Positions 26,052 to 35,624 of a stretch of DNA of 64,000 bases are shown here, one piece after another. How positions within the stretch are numbered: the stretch's first letter is position 1; every line of letters starts with the position of its first letter. The DNA comes from Paenibacillus helianthi. Its GTDB lineage: Bacteria; Bacillota; Bacilli; Paenibacillales; Paenibacillaceae. The notes under the pieces are model-generated. The model saw only the letters and a program-made list of their open reading frames with translations, was not told the DNA's origin and ran no database searches. The position numbers and the translations under genes were made by a program. Location: the NCBI RefSeq assembly GCF_001909055.1, contig NZ_LVWI01000001.1, forward strand, positions 248,001 to 312,000, written 5' to 3'.

Positions 26052-26918
26052 TCAATTCTCCAGCTTGCGCACATCCACCTTCACCGTCAACGTACCGGAT
26101 ACACCGCGGTATACTCCTTTTACCGGTACGATATCCTTGTAATCCCGGCCGTGTCCCAGCTTGATATACCGCCAGTTCACTTCCACATTATTCGTAGGAT
26201 CAAAGCCCAGCCATCCCGTTCCGGGGATATGTGTCTCCACCCAGGCATGCGAAGCCTGCTCGAAATCGGCATTGCCTCCCTGAAGGTCACCAACAAAATG
26301 ATACCCGCTAACATACCGTGAAGGCAGCCCGACACTACGGCAGACTGCGATCATCAAATGAGCATAATCCTGACACACACCTCGTTTGAGAGTTAATGCT
26401 TTTTTAACAGTTGTATTGACACTGGTCGCTTCAGGATCATACGTAAACTGTTCGTAGATCGTCGACGACAGCTTTTTGGTCCATTCGTACATATCTTCTG
26501 CTTCATCAAAGGGATGCTGTGACGCAAACTCAACAAGCTCTGGTGTTACTTCGGTATATCGGGTAGGCAAAATGAACTCCACATACCGGTTCTGGAACTG
26601 ATCGTCGTTGAGCAGCTTCACCTGATCCTCCAACGGAATATGCGGCAGATCGGCACCCTGCTCCTTATCCAGTGTAACTACGGTGGCTTTAGTATGAATC
26701 ACCATCTCCCTATGAGGCTTATTCACTGAATAGGCATGCACACGGTTGCCGAAAAAATCCTCATAGGTAAGCAGATTCGCTGGTGGAAACACTTCTACCT
26801 CATGATGATAACAGGACTGACGGTAATTGGTCCGCGGCGTTAGACGGATTTCATTGACACTGTCCGTAACCGGCTCCGGGTAGCTGTATGTGGTTGTATG
26901 ATGGATCTGAATTTTCAT
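26052..26918 (-). CDS. Transglutaminase-like cysteine protease-fold protein
   Basis: 288 residues. The N-terminal 130 form the bacterial transglutaminase-like N domain (IHHTTTYSYPEPVTDSVNEI). The catalytic triad is visible: Cys in RGVCQDYAHL, His in SHAWVE, Asp in GFDPTNN. Its ATG overlaps the stop of the alpha-E gene (ATGA). The three-gene set with alpha-E and circularly permuted ATP-grasp proteins is widely conserved, and is thought to make or cut peptide bonds in an unknown product. Confidence 0.88.
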   Translation of the reverse strand: MKIQIHHTTTYSYPEPVTDSVNEIRLTPRTNYRQSCYHHEVEVFPPANLLTYEDFFGNRVHAYSVNKPHREMVIHTKATVVTLDKEQGADLPHIPLEDQVKLLNDDQFQNRYVEFILPTRYTEVTPELVEFASQHPFDEAEDMYEWTKKLSSTIYEQFTYDPEATSVNTTVKKALTLKRGVCQDYAHLMIAVCRSVGLPSRYVSGYHFVGDLQGGNADFEQASHAWVETHIPGTGWLGFDPTNNVEVNWRYIKLGHGRDYKDIVPVKGVYRGVSGTLTVKVDVRKLEN

Positions 26919-27868
26919 GCAGAAACTCCTTCACGGCGAAAAAAGGCGCCTTCCATCGTTTTACCGAGCTTCTGGCAAGAAGTCATCAGCGATTGCAATA
27001 CATCCTCTACGAGATCGCCGGACATCTCTTCCTTCTCCATGTAGTCAAGCTCTGCCTTGATCTTGCCAGCCTGCCGGATCACCCGCTCGTGACCGGAGCC
27101 CTTCTCAGAAGTATCCAGCTCAAGTTTGGCCAAATGCTCCTCCAGCTTGTGGAACGAAAAACGGATCGAACGGGGGAAATACGCATTTACAATCAAAAAC
27201 TCCAATATGCTCTCCGGGGACATCGCATCGGCATAATAGCGTCGGAAGGCTTGATACCCGCTCACTGATTTGAGGACCGCCTGCAGCTGTGTATAAATAG
27301 CATTGATATCTTTGGACTTACAGGATACCGTAACAGCCTGCAGAATCCGGGTCGTATTCTCCGCCCGCTCCAGGAAGCGTCCGCTCTCAATGAAGCGCCA
27401 CTCATTGGCTCTCAGCATAACGGATTGCTCCGCACCGAGGAACATGGCCGCACGCGCTTTGACATGCTGATAGAACTGATGGGGTCCGGCCATTATATCT
27501 GCAAGGGATTGTTCCCCGAGCCACAGGTTGAAGCTGTTGACAATATCCCACAACTCACTGGGAAGATGCTGTCTCAGCGTCCGCAAGTTATTTCTCGCCT
27601 GGTGAACACAAGAGAATATTGAATTGGAATTGCCAAGGTCCAGTGTAATGAAGGACAAGACATCCTGCTCGCAATAGCTGTCAAATTGCTGCTGGTATTC
27701 ATTTCTGACACCTAGCGCATCGATCAGCCGTGACCATTTATGTCCCTCAGCCTGGAAGTCCTCTTCCTGTTGTATATGATAATGCACATCGATCAGCCGG
27801 GCATGATTCTCCGCCCGCTCCATATACCGGCCAATCCAAAACAAAGCCTCCGCATTGCGATTCAGCAT
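26915..27868 (-). CDS. Alpha-E domain protein
   Basis: 317 residues, almost wholly helical. The start MLNRNAEALFWIGRYMERAE is the hallmark of the DUF403/alpha-E family, and RFLERAENTTRIL repeats the theme mid-protein. It accompanies ATP-grasp and transglutaminase proteins and probably acts in their complex. ATG at 27868 is placed eight bases after AAGGAG. Confidence 0.88.
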   Translation of the reverse strand: MLNRNAEALFWIGRYMERAENHARLIDVHYHIQQEEDFQAEGHKWSRLIDALGVRNEYQQQFDSYCEQDVLSFITLDLGNSNSIFSCVHQARNNLRTLRQHLPSELWDIVNSFNLWLGEQSLADIMAGPHQFYQHVKARAAMFLGAEQSVMLRANEWRFIESGRFLERAENTTRILQAVTVSCKSKDINAIYTQLQAVLKSVSGYQAFRRYYADAMSPESILEFLIVNAYFPRSIRFSFHKLEEHLAKLELDTSEKGSGHERVIRQAGKIKAELDYMEKEEMSGDLVEDVLQSLMTSCQKLGKTMEGAFFRREGVSA

Positions 27869-27937
27869 CGTTGCCACTCCTTCATTTAACGTATTGACGC
27901 CGCATTTTGTTAATTCTGAAGCGTTATGCTGTATACA

Positions 27938-29401
27938 CTAAGCCATTACCCAAGTATCCTTCACGCCGCCACCCTGTGACGAATTCACCACCAGCGAGCC
28001 TTCCTTCATGGCTACCCGTGTCAGACCACCCGGAATAACATGCGGTTTTCGGTCGGCACCCATGAGCACAAAAGCTCTCAAGTCAATATGTCTAGGCGTC
28101 ATACAGCCACCTGATAGCACTGGAGCTCTAGATAGTGACATAATCGGCTGGGCGACATACCGGGCCGGATCGGCAAGAATCTTGAGACGGAAATCAGCAA
28201 GCTCATCCTTGGTCGCTTCACTGCCAATCAGCATCCCGTATCCTCCGGACAAGGAGGTTTCCTTCACAACCATCTCATGCAGATTATCCAGCACGTACTG
28301 GCGCTCCTGTGCACGGGACAGCAGATAAGTAGGCACATTTCCCAGGATCGGTTCTTCGTTCAGATAATACCGGATCATATCCGGTACGTATACATACATC
28401 GCTTTATCATCAGCTACTCCGGTTCCCGGTGCATTGGCTATGGCAATATTCCCTGCCCGGTAGGCGTTCATCAGCCCGGCAACACCCAGGAGTGAATTCG
28501 GCTGAAACGCCAGCGGATCTATGAAATCATCGTCTAATCTGCGGTACAGGACATCCACACGCCTGAGACCGTTCATTTCCTTCAAATACACCTTATGGTC
28601 CTGGGCAACCAAATCCCTGCCTTCCACCAGGTATATTCCCATTTGCTGGGCTAGAAAAGCATGCTCGTAGTAAGCTGAATTGTATTCGCCCGGGGTTAGC
28701 AGAGCAATGACCGGGTCCTTCGTCTTAGACGGTGAGAGGCTGCGCAGCACGGACAGAAACCGGTTCAAACTGTGGTCGACATCACGGATGGAGCTGGCAA
28801 AAGACAATTCGGGAAACAGCTGATTCATCAGGGATCTGCCTTTAAATAGGTAGGAAAATCCTGAGGGCGTCCGCAAATTGTCTTCAAGCACGTAATATTC
28901 CCCATCATGATGACGGATCAGATCGATTCCCGAAGTAGTAACGTAAGCCCCGCCGGGTACCCGCATGCCGGACATCTCCGGCCGGAAATAGCAGTTCGAA
29001 ATGATCATACGTCTCGGAACGATTCCGTCTTTGACAATGTACTGCTCATGATAGATATCATGAATGAACAGATTCAACGCCGTAATACGCTGAACGATAC
29101 CGGCTTCAAGTCTTTCCCACTCGAGTTTGGGGATAATCCGCGGAATCATATCAAAGGGAATCGTACGCTCCATGGGATGATCCTGTGCAGGATTGTACAG
29201 TGTAAAGGTAATTCCCTCTTCCATCATCCGACGCTGCATGAGATTCTGTTTGCCCTGCAGCTCTTCGGGGCTCATCCCAGAAAACATGCGGTTCACATGT
29301 TTGTAATGCGGACGGACGCTCCGTTCATCGGCATACATTTCATCATAAAAATGTTGCAGCGGATACGGAGACAGTCCGGGCAGAGGATCAAGTTTGGACA
29401 T
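27938..29401 (-). CDS. Circularly permuted type 2 ATP-grasp protein
   Basis: 487 residues. DUF404/DUF407 signatures: YDEMYADERSVRPHYKH at the start, RAGNIAIANAPGTGVADDKA and YVPDMIRYYLNEEPILGNVPTY mid-protein, and LRAFVLMGADRKPHVIPGGLTRV at the end. The family is predicted to ligate a carboxylate to an amine with ATP. ATG at 29401 is seven bases after AAAGGAGT. It heads the operon, with a good promoter about 100 bases upstream. Confidence 0.88.
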   Translation of the reverse strand: MSKLDPLPGLSPYPLQHFYDEMYADERSVRPHYKHVNRMFSGMSPEELQGKQNLMQRRMMEEGITFTLYNPAQDHPMERTIPFDMIPRIIPKLEWERLEAGIVQRITALNLFIHDIYHEQYIVKDGIVPRRMIISNCYFRPEMSGMRVPGGAYVTTSGIDLIRHHDGEYYVLEDNLRTPSGFSYLFKGRSLMNQLFPELSFASSIRDVDHSLNRFLSVLRSLSPSKTKDPVIALLTPGEYNSAYYEHAFLAQQMGIYLVEGRDLVAQDHKVYLKEMNGLRRVDVLYRRLDDDFIDPLAFQPNSLLGVAGLMNAYRAGNIAIANAPGTGVADDKAMYVYVPDMIRYYLNEEPILGNVPTYLLSRAQERQYVLDNLHEMVVKETSLSGGYGMLIGSEATKDELADFRLKILADPARYVAQPIMSLSRAPVLSGGCMTPRHIDLRAFVLMGADRKPHVIPGGLTRVAMKEGSLVVNSSQGGGVKDTWVMA

Positions 29402-29501
29402 GAGCCCGACTCCTTTCGGATCAATATAATGTGTAATGTTTGTTGACAAGCCGGCCTATTTTTTGAAAGTTTAAGAGATGTAAATATTGAAATACACCTT
29501 A

Positions 29502-29531
29502 ATAATACGTAAACGCTAATGTTCATGTCAA
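29502..29531 (-). promoter_or_regulatory. Sigma-A promoter of the ATP-grasp/alpha-E/transglutaminase operon
   Basis: TTGACA (29531-29526), an 18-base spacer and TATTAT (29507-29502), reading toward the ATP-grasp start at 29401. Confidence 0.6.
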
Positions 29532-29668
29532 TATATATAACAGCGGGATGGAGTTAATAACCCACCCTGGCAATTGTGGAATCGCTTCCTTTCTCAAGGG
29601 AGTGCTGATCAGGGGTATGAGTATATAGGAATACATAGAATTGTATGCGGGAGAGTTGACAAGCAGTA

Positions 29669-29694
29669 CTATTATGAATTTTTCATATGTTGAA
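29669..29694. repeat. 26-base palindrome-containing repeat, copy 2
   Basis: Identical to the sequence at 15910-15935 except one base (T for A at 29690). It keeps the TATGAA-TTT-TTCATA palindrome. Placed between ftsY and the ATP-grasp promoter. Confidence 0.6.
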
Positions 29695-29713
29695 TTTTTA
29701 CAATTATAACCAC

Positions 29714-29756
29714 AAAAAAAGAGCAGCTGTTGCTTCTATTAAAAGCACAACCGCTC
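29714..29756 (-). terminator. Intrinsic terminator after ftsY
   Basis: Minus strand GAGCGGTTGTGC, short loop, GCAACAGCTGCTC, then seven T. It lies about 40 bases beyond the ftsY stop and probably ends the long smc-ftsY transcript. Confidence 0.85.
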
Positions 29757-29794
29757 ATGGCGCCAAGTCTCGTATTATTTTATAGGGTCCCGGT

Positions 29795-30793
29795 TTATTC
29801 CTGCTCTTCGTTAAGGTCCTCTTCAGCAATCATTCCGGCAAAGAGGGCGTGTACGAATTGGGTAGAATCAAATGGCTGCAAGTCCTCCATCTTCTCTCCC
29901 AGTCCCACAAGCTTAACAGGCAAGTTCATTTCTTGACGGATAGCGACAACAATTCCGCCTTTGGCTGTTCCGTCCAACTTGGTAAGAACGAGACCGGTTA
30001 CACCGCTCTTTTCTCCAAAAAGCTTGGCCTGAGTTAATGCATTCTGCCCGGTAGTAGCGTCCAGCACCATCAACACCTCATGCGGGGCGCTCGGAATCTC
30101 CCGCTGGATGACACGGAAAATTTTATTGAGCTCTTCCATGAGATTGCTTTTGTTCTGCAGTCTGCCTGCCGTGTCGCAGATCAGTATATCCACGTTTCGC
30201 TGCTTGGCAGCTTGAACGGCATCAAACATGACCGCCGCCGGGTCTGAGCCCGCCTGCTGCTTAATGACATCCACACCGGCGCGCTGTCCCCAAACCTCAA
30301 GCTGTTCTATAGCACCCGCACGGAAGGTATCGCCAGCCGCAAGCAGAACCTTTTTACCTTCCTGCTTATAACGGTGGGCCAGCTTTCCAATAGTGGTCGT
30401 CTTGCCGACTCCGTTTACGCCGACGAACAGAATGACAGTGATCCCGTCAGGATTCTCCTTCAGACTATTGTCATCATCACCGCGCAGCAGTTCCATCAGC
30501 TTCCGGGACAAAATCGGCTGCAGCTCGGAAGCATCCTCAATGCGCTTCTGCTTCACTTCTGCTCTTAACTCTTCAACCAGCGTCATCACCGTGTTGACTC
30601 CGACATCGGCACCAATCAGAATCTCTTCTAATTCCTCATAGAACTCTTCATCGATCTTTTTGCGGCGGATGATCAGGTCAGATACCTTCTCCACGAACCC
30701 TTTACGGGTTTTCTCAAGACCATCGCGGAACTGTTTCGTTACACTCTCCGTTTTGCCGGAGATGCTTTCTTTTAATTTTCGAAAAAAGCTCAT
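29795..30793 (-). CDS. ftsY: Signal recognition particle receptor FtsY
   Basis: 332 residues with the N domain (to about 110) and the SRP GTPase G domain: FVGVNGVGKTTTIGKLA (P loop), DTAGRLQNK (G3) and LTKLDGTAKGG (G4). FtsY docks SRP-ribosome complexes at the membrane. ATG at 30793 follows AGGAGG by about six bases. It follows smc after a 206-base gap that contains direct repeats. The acidic A domain is very short, as usual in Firmicutes. Confidence 0.96.
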   Translation of the reverse strand: MSFFRKLKESISGKTESVTKQFRDGLEKTRKGFVEKVSDLIIRRKKIDEEFYEELEEILIGADVGVNTVMTLVEELRAEVKQKRIEDASELQPILSRKLMELLRGDDDNSLKENPDGITVILFVGVNGVGKTTTIGKLAHRYKQEGKKVLLAAGDTFRAGAIEQLEVWGQRAGVDVIKQQAGSDPAAVMFDAVQAAKQRNVDILICDTAGRLQNKSNLMEELNKIFRVIQREIPSAPHEVLMVLDATTGQNALTQAKLFGEKSGVTGLVLTKLDGTAKGGIVVAIRQEMNLPVKLVGLGEKMEDLQPFDSTQFVHALFAGMIAEEDLNEEQE

Positions 30794-30808
30794 ATGGTTC
30801 CTCCTAAA

Positions 30809-30868
30809 AGTTTGTATAGCCTTACTTCCTGCATTTACTTCGTACAAACTCACATCGGAAGCATCTGC
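30809..30868. repeat. 60-base direct repeat, copy 1 (smc-ftsY gap)
   Basis: Aligns without gaps with 30936-30995, with about three quarters identical. Shared blocks are GTATAGCC, TTTACTTCG and GCATCTGC. A shorter related stretch (GCTTCGTACAAAACTAGCTT) lies between the two. Confidence 0.6.
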
Positions 30869-30935
30869 CTAGTTTTGTGAGCAGTTGCTTCCTTGCTTAG
30901 GCTTCGTACAAAACTAGCTTCGTAAGCATACGCTT

Positions 30936-30995
30936 AGTTCGTATAGCCCTGCTCCATGTATTTACTTCGAATAAACTGGCTTTGATAGCATCTGC
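30936..30995. repeat. 60-base direct repeat, copy 2 (smc-ftsY gap)
   Basis: Partner of 30809-30868, ending five bases before the smc stop codon. The repeated unit reads toward the ftsY start on the minus strand; no coding role is visible. Confidence 0.6.
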
Positions 30996-30999
30996 CTGC

Positions 31000-33900
31000 C
31001 TAAGCGATCTCTGCTTCTTCATCCTCCAGCTTAACCGAAACCAGTTTGGATACGCCGCCCTCTTCCATCGTAACCCCATAGAGTACATCTGCTTCTTCCA
31101 TGGTTCCTTTACGGTGGGTGACGACAATAAACTGTGTCTGCTCCGAGAATTCACGCAGATACTGGGCAAAGCGTACCACATTGGCTTCATCCAGTGCAGC
31201 TTCGACCTCATCCAGTACGCAGAACGGAACCGGCTTGACTTGAAGGATGGCGAACAGCAGTGCCATGGCGGTCAGCGCCCGTTCTCCTCCGGATAACAGC
31301 TGCAGATTTTGCAGTTTTTTACCTGGAGGCTGGGCCACAATATCGATGCCTGTATCCAGCATATGTTCAGGGTCCAGCAGCATAAGGTCTGCTCTGCCTC
31401 CGCCGAACAGCTTCGAGAAAACGGTACCGAATTCACGGCGGATGGCATCAAAAGTCTGCTTGAAACGTTTGGACATCTCTTCTTCCATCTCATGAATAAC
31501 GTGGTACAGCGTAGTCTTGGCTTCTACCAGATCATCCTTCTGACCGCTGAGGAAGGTATAGCGCTCATGTACACGCTGATATTCCTCAATCGCTCCCAGG
31601 TTGACCTCTCCCAGCGCAGAAATGCTACGTTTGAGACGCTGAACCTCCATTTGGGCAGCAGGCACATCCTCTGGTACTGGATAACGCTGCTTGGCCAGTT
31701 CATAGCTCAGTTCGTAATCATCACTCAGCTTGCGCAGGATATTATCCAGTTCAACATCCAAACGTCCTACAGCAACCTCAGTTGACCTCAGCTTATCATC
31801 GACTGCCTTCAGGGCCTGACGCTGATCCTTAGTTTCCCCTTCCGCAAGCTCCAGCTTGCGTGTCAAGGCCGCACGGTCAGCCCGGGCCAGATCCAGCTTG
31901 CCCGCAGTCTCTTCTTTTTTCAGGCGGAAGTTATTCAGGTCTTCCTTCTGTTTCACGGCTTCTCTTGTGTTTTCTTCTAGATCCTGCTCAATCGTGATCA
32001 GCAGGCTGCGGCTGTGGCGCAGTTCTTTGTCCTGTGATCCCGCATCCTGTCTCATACGTCGCAGCTGCTCTTCCAGAGAGAAAATCTCCTGGTCCAGCTT
32101 GCCCTCCGTTACCTTCATCCCGGTCAGCTTGCTTTGCAGCTCTTCTTTTGCCGATTCATTTGCCTTGCGTGCCGATTCCGCATTACGGATCGCCTCATGA
32201 GCCTCTTTCTCTTCCTTCTCCAGCCGTTCAAGCTCGGAAACCGCGTGCTTGCGGCTTTCATCCAGTGCCTTCACTTCGCTCTCAAAGCCGCTGCGTTCGG
32301 CACCGGCTCCATCAACCTGCTCCTGCACATGGCGAAGCTCCTGTTCGAGCTGCTTCAAATCACCGGAGACACGCTGCTCCTCCAGCCGTTTCTCATCACC
32401 ACCGTGACGAAGCTCTTCCAACTTCAGTGAAGCTGTTTCCTGCTCCTCCCGCAACCGGCTGATGCCCTGCTTCAGCTTTGCAATTTGCCGCTCACTCTCC
32501 TCAATCTCGCTGAAGAGCTGGTCAAGCTGGCGTTTGCGGCTTAACAGACTGTTATTCTTCTTATGCTGACTACCCCCGGTCATGGAACCTCCGGCATTGA
32601 CAACATCGCCTTCCAAGGTCACTACCCGGTAGCGGTATTGGCACTTGGCTGCGATACGGTTGGCCTGCTCCAGGCTCTCGGCGATAACCACATTTCCCAG
32701 CAAGCTTCCGACTATACTGGCGTATTTATCCTCGAATCCCACCAGCTCGGAGCCGATTCCGACAAAACCTTCCGCTCCTTCAACCATTGTTCGGTCACTT
32801 CCGCCAATCTGCCGTGGACGGATAACGTCCAGCGGCAGAAAAGTCGCACGTCCCAACTGACGCTGCTTCAGAAAGGCAATCGCTTGCCGGGAGACGGCTT
32901 CGTTTTCCATAACTACATGCTGGAGCGAAGCACCCAGTGCCGTTTCTACAGCCATCTCTAGCTTCTCGGGAACGGATATCAGCTCCGCGACAGCGCCGTG
33001 CACACCGCTAAGCTGCCCTTTGCGCGCACCCTTGAGCACCTCTTTTACCCCAAGCATGAATCCGTCAAAATCATCCTGCATTTCCTTCATGGTCTCATGC
33101 CGGGAAACCTGGGCTTCACGTTTCTGCTCCCATTTACGGAGTCCGCCCTGCGTCTCTTCCAGCAGCTTCTGGCGTTTGCTGGTCTGTTCGCTTTCGGTGA
33201 TATAAGCATTACGGAGCGCGCCGATTTCATTGCCCAAACCAGCGATTCTATCCTTCAGCCCACTCTGGGCGGTAATCAGTTCCTCCAGCTTCGCTGTCCA
33301 TTTACCGCTCTCTTCCTGGCTGCGGCTCATTCTGCGCTCCAGGCTTTCTTTTTGCTGATCCGCATAGCGGATTTCATTCCGGGCCTGGGCCATCAGATTC
33401 ATCAGTTCAAGCAGAGCACTCTTAAGCTTCTCTTCTTTGCTCTGGCTAATACCTCCGGCAACGCCCTCCAGCCTGGACTCCTCGTCTTGCAGCTGCTTAC
33501 GCAGCTCCTCGAGCGACAACCGGGATTGCTGAAGCTTGTGCTCCAGTTCTGCAAGCTCCCGCTGACGGTCGGCAGAGCGTTCGCCAACAGAACCCAGCGT
33601 AGTCATCAGCTGTTCCCGGTTGCTCTCCAAATTGCGTCTGCGTTCTTTAAGCAGCTCGCCGTATCCTTCGCTTTTCTCATTCGATTCGCTATATCGCAGC
33701 AGCTGTTCCTGCAGCTTCTCCACTTCGGCTTCCAATGTCCGCAGCTCAGCACGTCCACTTTCGAGCTTAGCGTCATGCGCAGATACAACTGTAGACAGCT
33801 GGAGCTGTTCGTTACGGAGCACTTCCAGCCGGTCATTGCCTTCCTTCCACGCCGTATGTATCCCTTCAATCTGGTGAACATACACAGCTATCTCCAATTG

Positions 33901-34569
33901 CTTGAGCTGCTCCCGCAATTCCTTGTAACGGATCGCCTTCTCAGACTGGTCCTTCAGCGGTCCCACCTGATCTTCCAGCTCACTAATCAGATCATGAATG
34001 CGCAGCAAATTCTGCTCCGTTTCATCGAGCTTGCGTCCTGCATCTTTTTTACGTGATTTATATTTTACAATTCCAGAGGCTTCTTCAAATATACCGCGGC
34101 GATCCTCGGAACGGGTACTGAGAATCTCTTCAATCCGGCCTTGTCCAATAATTGAATAAGCCTCACGCCCGATGCCGGTATCCATAAAAAGTTCTGTGAT
34201 ATCCTTCAGCCGGCAGGCCTGCTTGTTGATTAAGTATTCGCTATCCCCGCTGCGGTGTACACGGCGTGTTACAGTCACCTCGCTGAAATCAAGAGGCAGT
34301 GCATGATCCTCATTATCCAGCGTCAGCGAGACTTCCCCGTAATTCACGGCTTTACGCGCATCACTTCCGGCAAAAATAATATCTTCCATCTTCCCGCCGC
34401 GCAGTGATTTGGCGCTTTGTTCACCGAGCACCCAGCGGATGCCGTCGGAAATATTGCTTTTGCCGCTGCCGTTCGGGCCGACTACAGCTGTAATTCCGCG
34501 AACAAATTCCATTTCCGTTTTGTCGGCAAATGATTTAAAGCCAGCTAATTCAATCCGTTTCAAAAACAT
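31000..34569 (-). CDS. smc: Chromosome segregation protein SMC
   Basis: 1189 residues, a full-length SMC. Walker A is GPNGSGKSNI (31-40), long coiled coils flank a hinge near 510-640 (GAVAELISVPEKLEMAVETA and GGSMTGGSQ), and the ABC signature LSGGERALTA with Walker B FCVLDEVEAALDE end the chain. It condenses and segregates the chromosome with ScpA and ScpB, which are not in this window. Downstream of rnc in the fab-rnc-smc-ftsY cluster. Confidence 0.97.
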   Translation of the reverse strand: MFLKRIELAGFKSFADKTEMEFVRGITAVVGPNGSGKSNISDGIRWVLGEQSAKSLRGGKMEDIIFAGSDARKAVNYGEVSLTLDNEDHALPLDFSEVTVTRRVHRSGDSEYLINKQACRLKDITELFMDTGIGREAYSIIGQGRIEEILSTRSEDRRGIFEEASGIVKYKSRKKDAGRKLDETEQNLLRIHDLISELEDQVGPLKDQSEKAIRYKELREQLKQLEIAVYVHQIEGIHTAWKEGNDRLEVLRNEQLQLSTVVSAHDAKLESGRAELRTLEAEVEKLQEQLLRYSESNEKSEGYGELLKERRRNLESNREQLMTTLGSVGERSADRQRELAELEHKLQQSRLSLEELRKQLQDEESRLEGVAGGISQSKEEKLKSALLELMNLMAQARNEIRYADQQKESLERRMSRSQEESGKWTAKLEELITAQSGLKDRIAGLGNEIGALRNAYITESEQTSKRQKLLEETQGGLRKWEQKREAQVSRHETMKEMQDDFDGFMLGVKEVLKGARKGQLSGVHGAVAELISVPEKLEMAVETALGASLQHVVMENEAVSRQAIAFLKQRQLGRATFLPLDVIRPRQIGGSDRTMVEGAEGFVGIGSELVGFEDKYASIVGSLLGNVVIAESLEQANRIAAKCQYRYRVVTLEGDVVNAGGSMTGGSQHKKNNSLLSRKRQLDQLFSEIEESERQIAKLKQGISRLREEQETASLKLEELRHGGDEKRLEEQRVSGDLKQLEQELRHVQEQVDGAGAERSGFESEVKALDESRKHAVSELERLEKEEKEAHEAIRNAESARKANESAKEELQSKLTGMKVTEGKLDQEIFSLEEQLRRMRQDAGSQDKELRHSRSLLITIEQDLEENTREAVKQKEDLNNFRLKKEETAGKLDLARADRAALTRKLELAEGETKDQRQALKAVDDKLRSTEVAVGRLDVELDNILRKLSDDYELSYELAKQRYPVPEDVPAAQMEVQRLKRSISALGEVNLGAIEEYQRVHERYTFLSGQKDDLVEAKTTLYHVIHEMEEEMSKRFKQTFDAIRREFGTVFSKLFGGGRADLMLLDPEHMLDTGIDIVAQPPGKKLQNLQLLSGGERALTAMALLFAILQVKPVPFCVLDEVEAALDEANVVRFAQYLREFSEQTQFIVVTHRKGTMEEADVLYGVTMEEGGVSKLVSVKLEDEEAEIA

Positions 34570-34906
34570 ACCCTGTTATTCACCTCTGCCCCATTATACC
34601 ATAGCGTTTCACCGCCTAAAACAGCTCTTAATTATGAGCTGTTCACAGGCTGTATCTCCAATTTATAAGGCCTTAATATTCAAAGCATTCCGCAGTCATG
34701 AGCATAAACTTTTCAAAATAACATTCTAGAACACTTATTTCTTTCTCGAAAAAGAGCAGCAAAAGTCTGACCTCCGCCTGTACGCCGGCATTCAGACCAT
34801 TGCTGCTCTCCTCCGCTGACTCCCCCACGATGTGGAACAATCCTGAAGTCTATTCATAAGTTCAAGGAATTCAAAAAAAGCAAAACCTTACCATTCAGCC
34901 AGGAAA
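34570..34906. other. Gap between rnc and smc with the rnc terminator
   Basis: No gene seen in 337 bases. The strong terminator at 34748-34810 separates rnc from smc, so smc probably has its own promoter in 34570-34750; I could not place -35 and -10 boxes with confidence. Confidence 0.5.
34748..34810 (-). terminator. Intrinsic terminator after rnc
   Basis: Minus strand GAGCAGCAA...TTTGCTGCTC with an inner GGTCTGA/TCAGACT stem, then five T. It would end the fab-rnc transcript. Confidence 0.85.
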
Positions 34907-35611
34907 CTAAGCGCCATCTTCCTTCAACTGCAATAGTGCCGCTGCTGCTGCCTGCTGCTCCGCTTCTTTCTTGGAGCGTCCACTGCCTCTGCCAAGGGAC
35001 CGGCCCGCCATATAGACCTCAGAGACGAATTCCCGTTCATGTGCCGGTCCGCGTTCTTCAATAATCCGGTATTCCAGCGTACCCATTCCGTGATGCTGAA
35101 TCAGCTCCTGAAGCTCCGTCTTGAAATCGCTCATCTGCATTTGCAGCTTGCCATCCGTCTCCACCAGTGGAAATACGTGATTATCCAGAAACCGCCGTGC
35201 TGTTTCCAGCCCTTGATCCAGATAAAGCGCTCCCACGAAGGATTCGAACACATCGGCCAGCAAGGCCGGGCGGGTTCTGCCGCCCGTAAGTTCTTCCCCT
35301 TTACCCAGCAATACAAAGCGTCCAAAGCCCAGACTCTCTGCGAATCTGACCAAGGAGGGCTCACATACAATTGCAGCCCGCAGCTTGGTTAATTCACCTT
35401 CAGGTCTGTCTGGAAGCAGATTGTACAAATATTCAGAAACCGTAAGCTCCAGAACAGCATCGCCAAGAAACTCTAGACGCTCGTTGTCCTGATGCTGGTT
35501 GAAACGGTGTTCATTCACATAGGATGCATGGGTAAAGGCCTGCTTCAGAAGTGCAGCATCGTGAAATTGGATTTGAAGTTGGCTCTGTAACTGCTTCAGG
35601 TCTCCTTTCAC
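34907..35611 (-). CDS. rnc: Ribonuclease III
   Basis: 234 residues. The catalytic signature [13 protein letters not shown] and the second acidic site ([16 protein letters not shown]) are intact; the C-terminal dsRNA-binding domain covers about 160-230 ([29 protein letters not shown]). It processes rRNA and other double-stranded RNA. A GTG at 35611 after GGGAGA gives the usual length and starts 13 bases beyond fabF; the upstream open frame overlaps fabF. Confidence 0.95.
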   Translation of the reverse strand: MKGDLKQLQSQLQIQFHDAALLKQAFTHASYVNEHRFNQHQDNERLEFLGDAVLELTVSEYLYNLLPDRPEGELTKLRAAIVCEPSLVRFAESLGFGRFVLLGKGEELTGGRTRPALLADVFESFVGALYLDQGLETARRFLDNHVFPLVETDGKLQMQMSDFKTELQELIQHHGMGTLEYRIIEERGPAHEREFVSEVYMAGRSLGRGSGRSKKEAEQQAAAAALLQLKEDGA

Positions 35612-35624
35612 TGCACTGTCTCCC

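Larger units (their letters stand above)
29402..29794. other. Regulatory gap between the ATP-grasp operon and ftsY
   Basis: No gene. It holds the ATP-grasp promoter (29502-29531), an isolated TTGACA at 29656, the second copy of the 26-base palindromic repeat and the ftsY terminator. Confidence 0.5.

Noticed and set aside
30809-30995. Direct repeats considered as a CRISPR array
   Set aside because: Only two 60-base units plus a partial one, imperfect, with no spacer pattern and no cas genes.
32998-34056. 352-codon frame on the plus strand opposite smc
   Set aside because: It mirrors the coiled-coil codons of smc, with Leu and Phe rich composition, and has no ribosome site.
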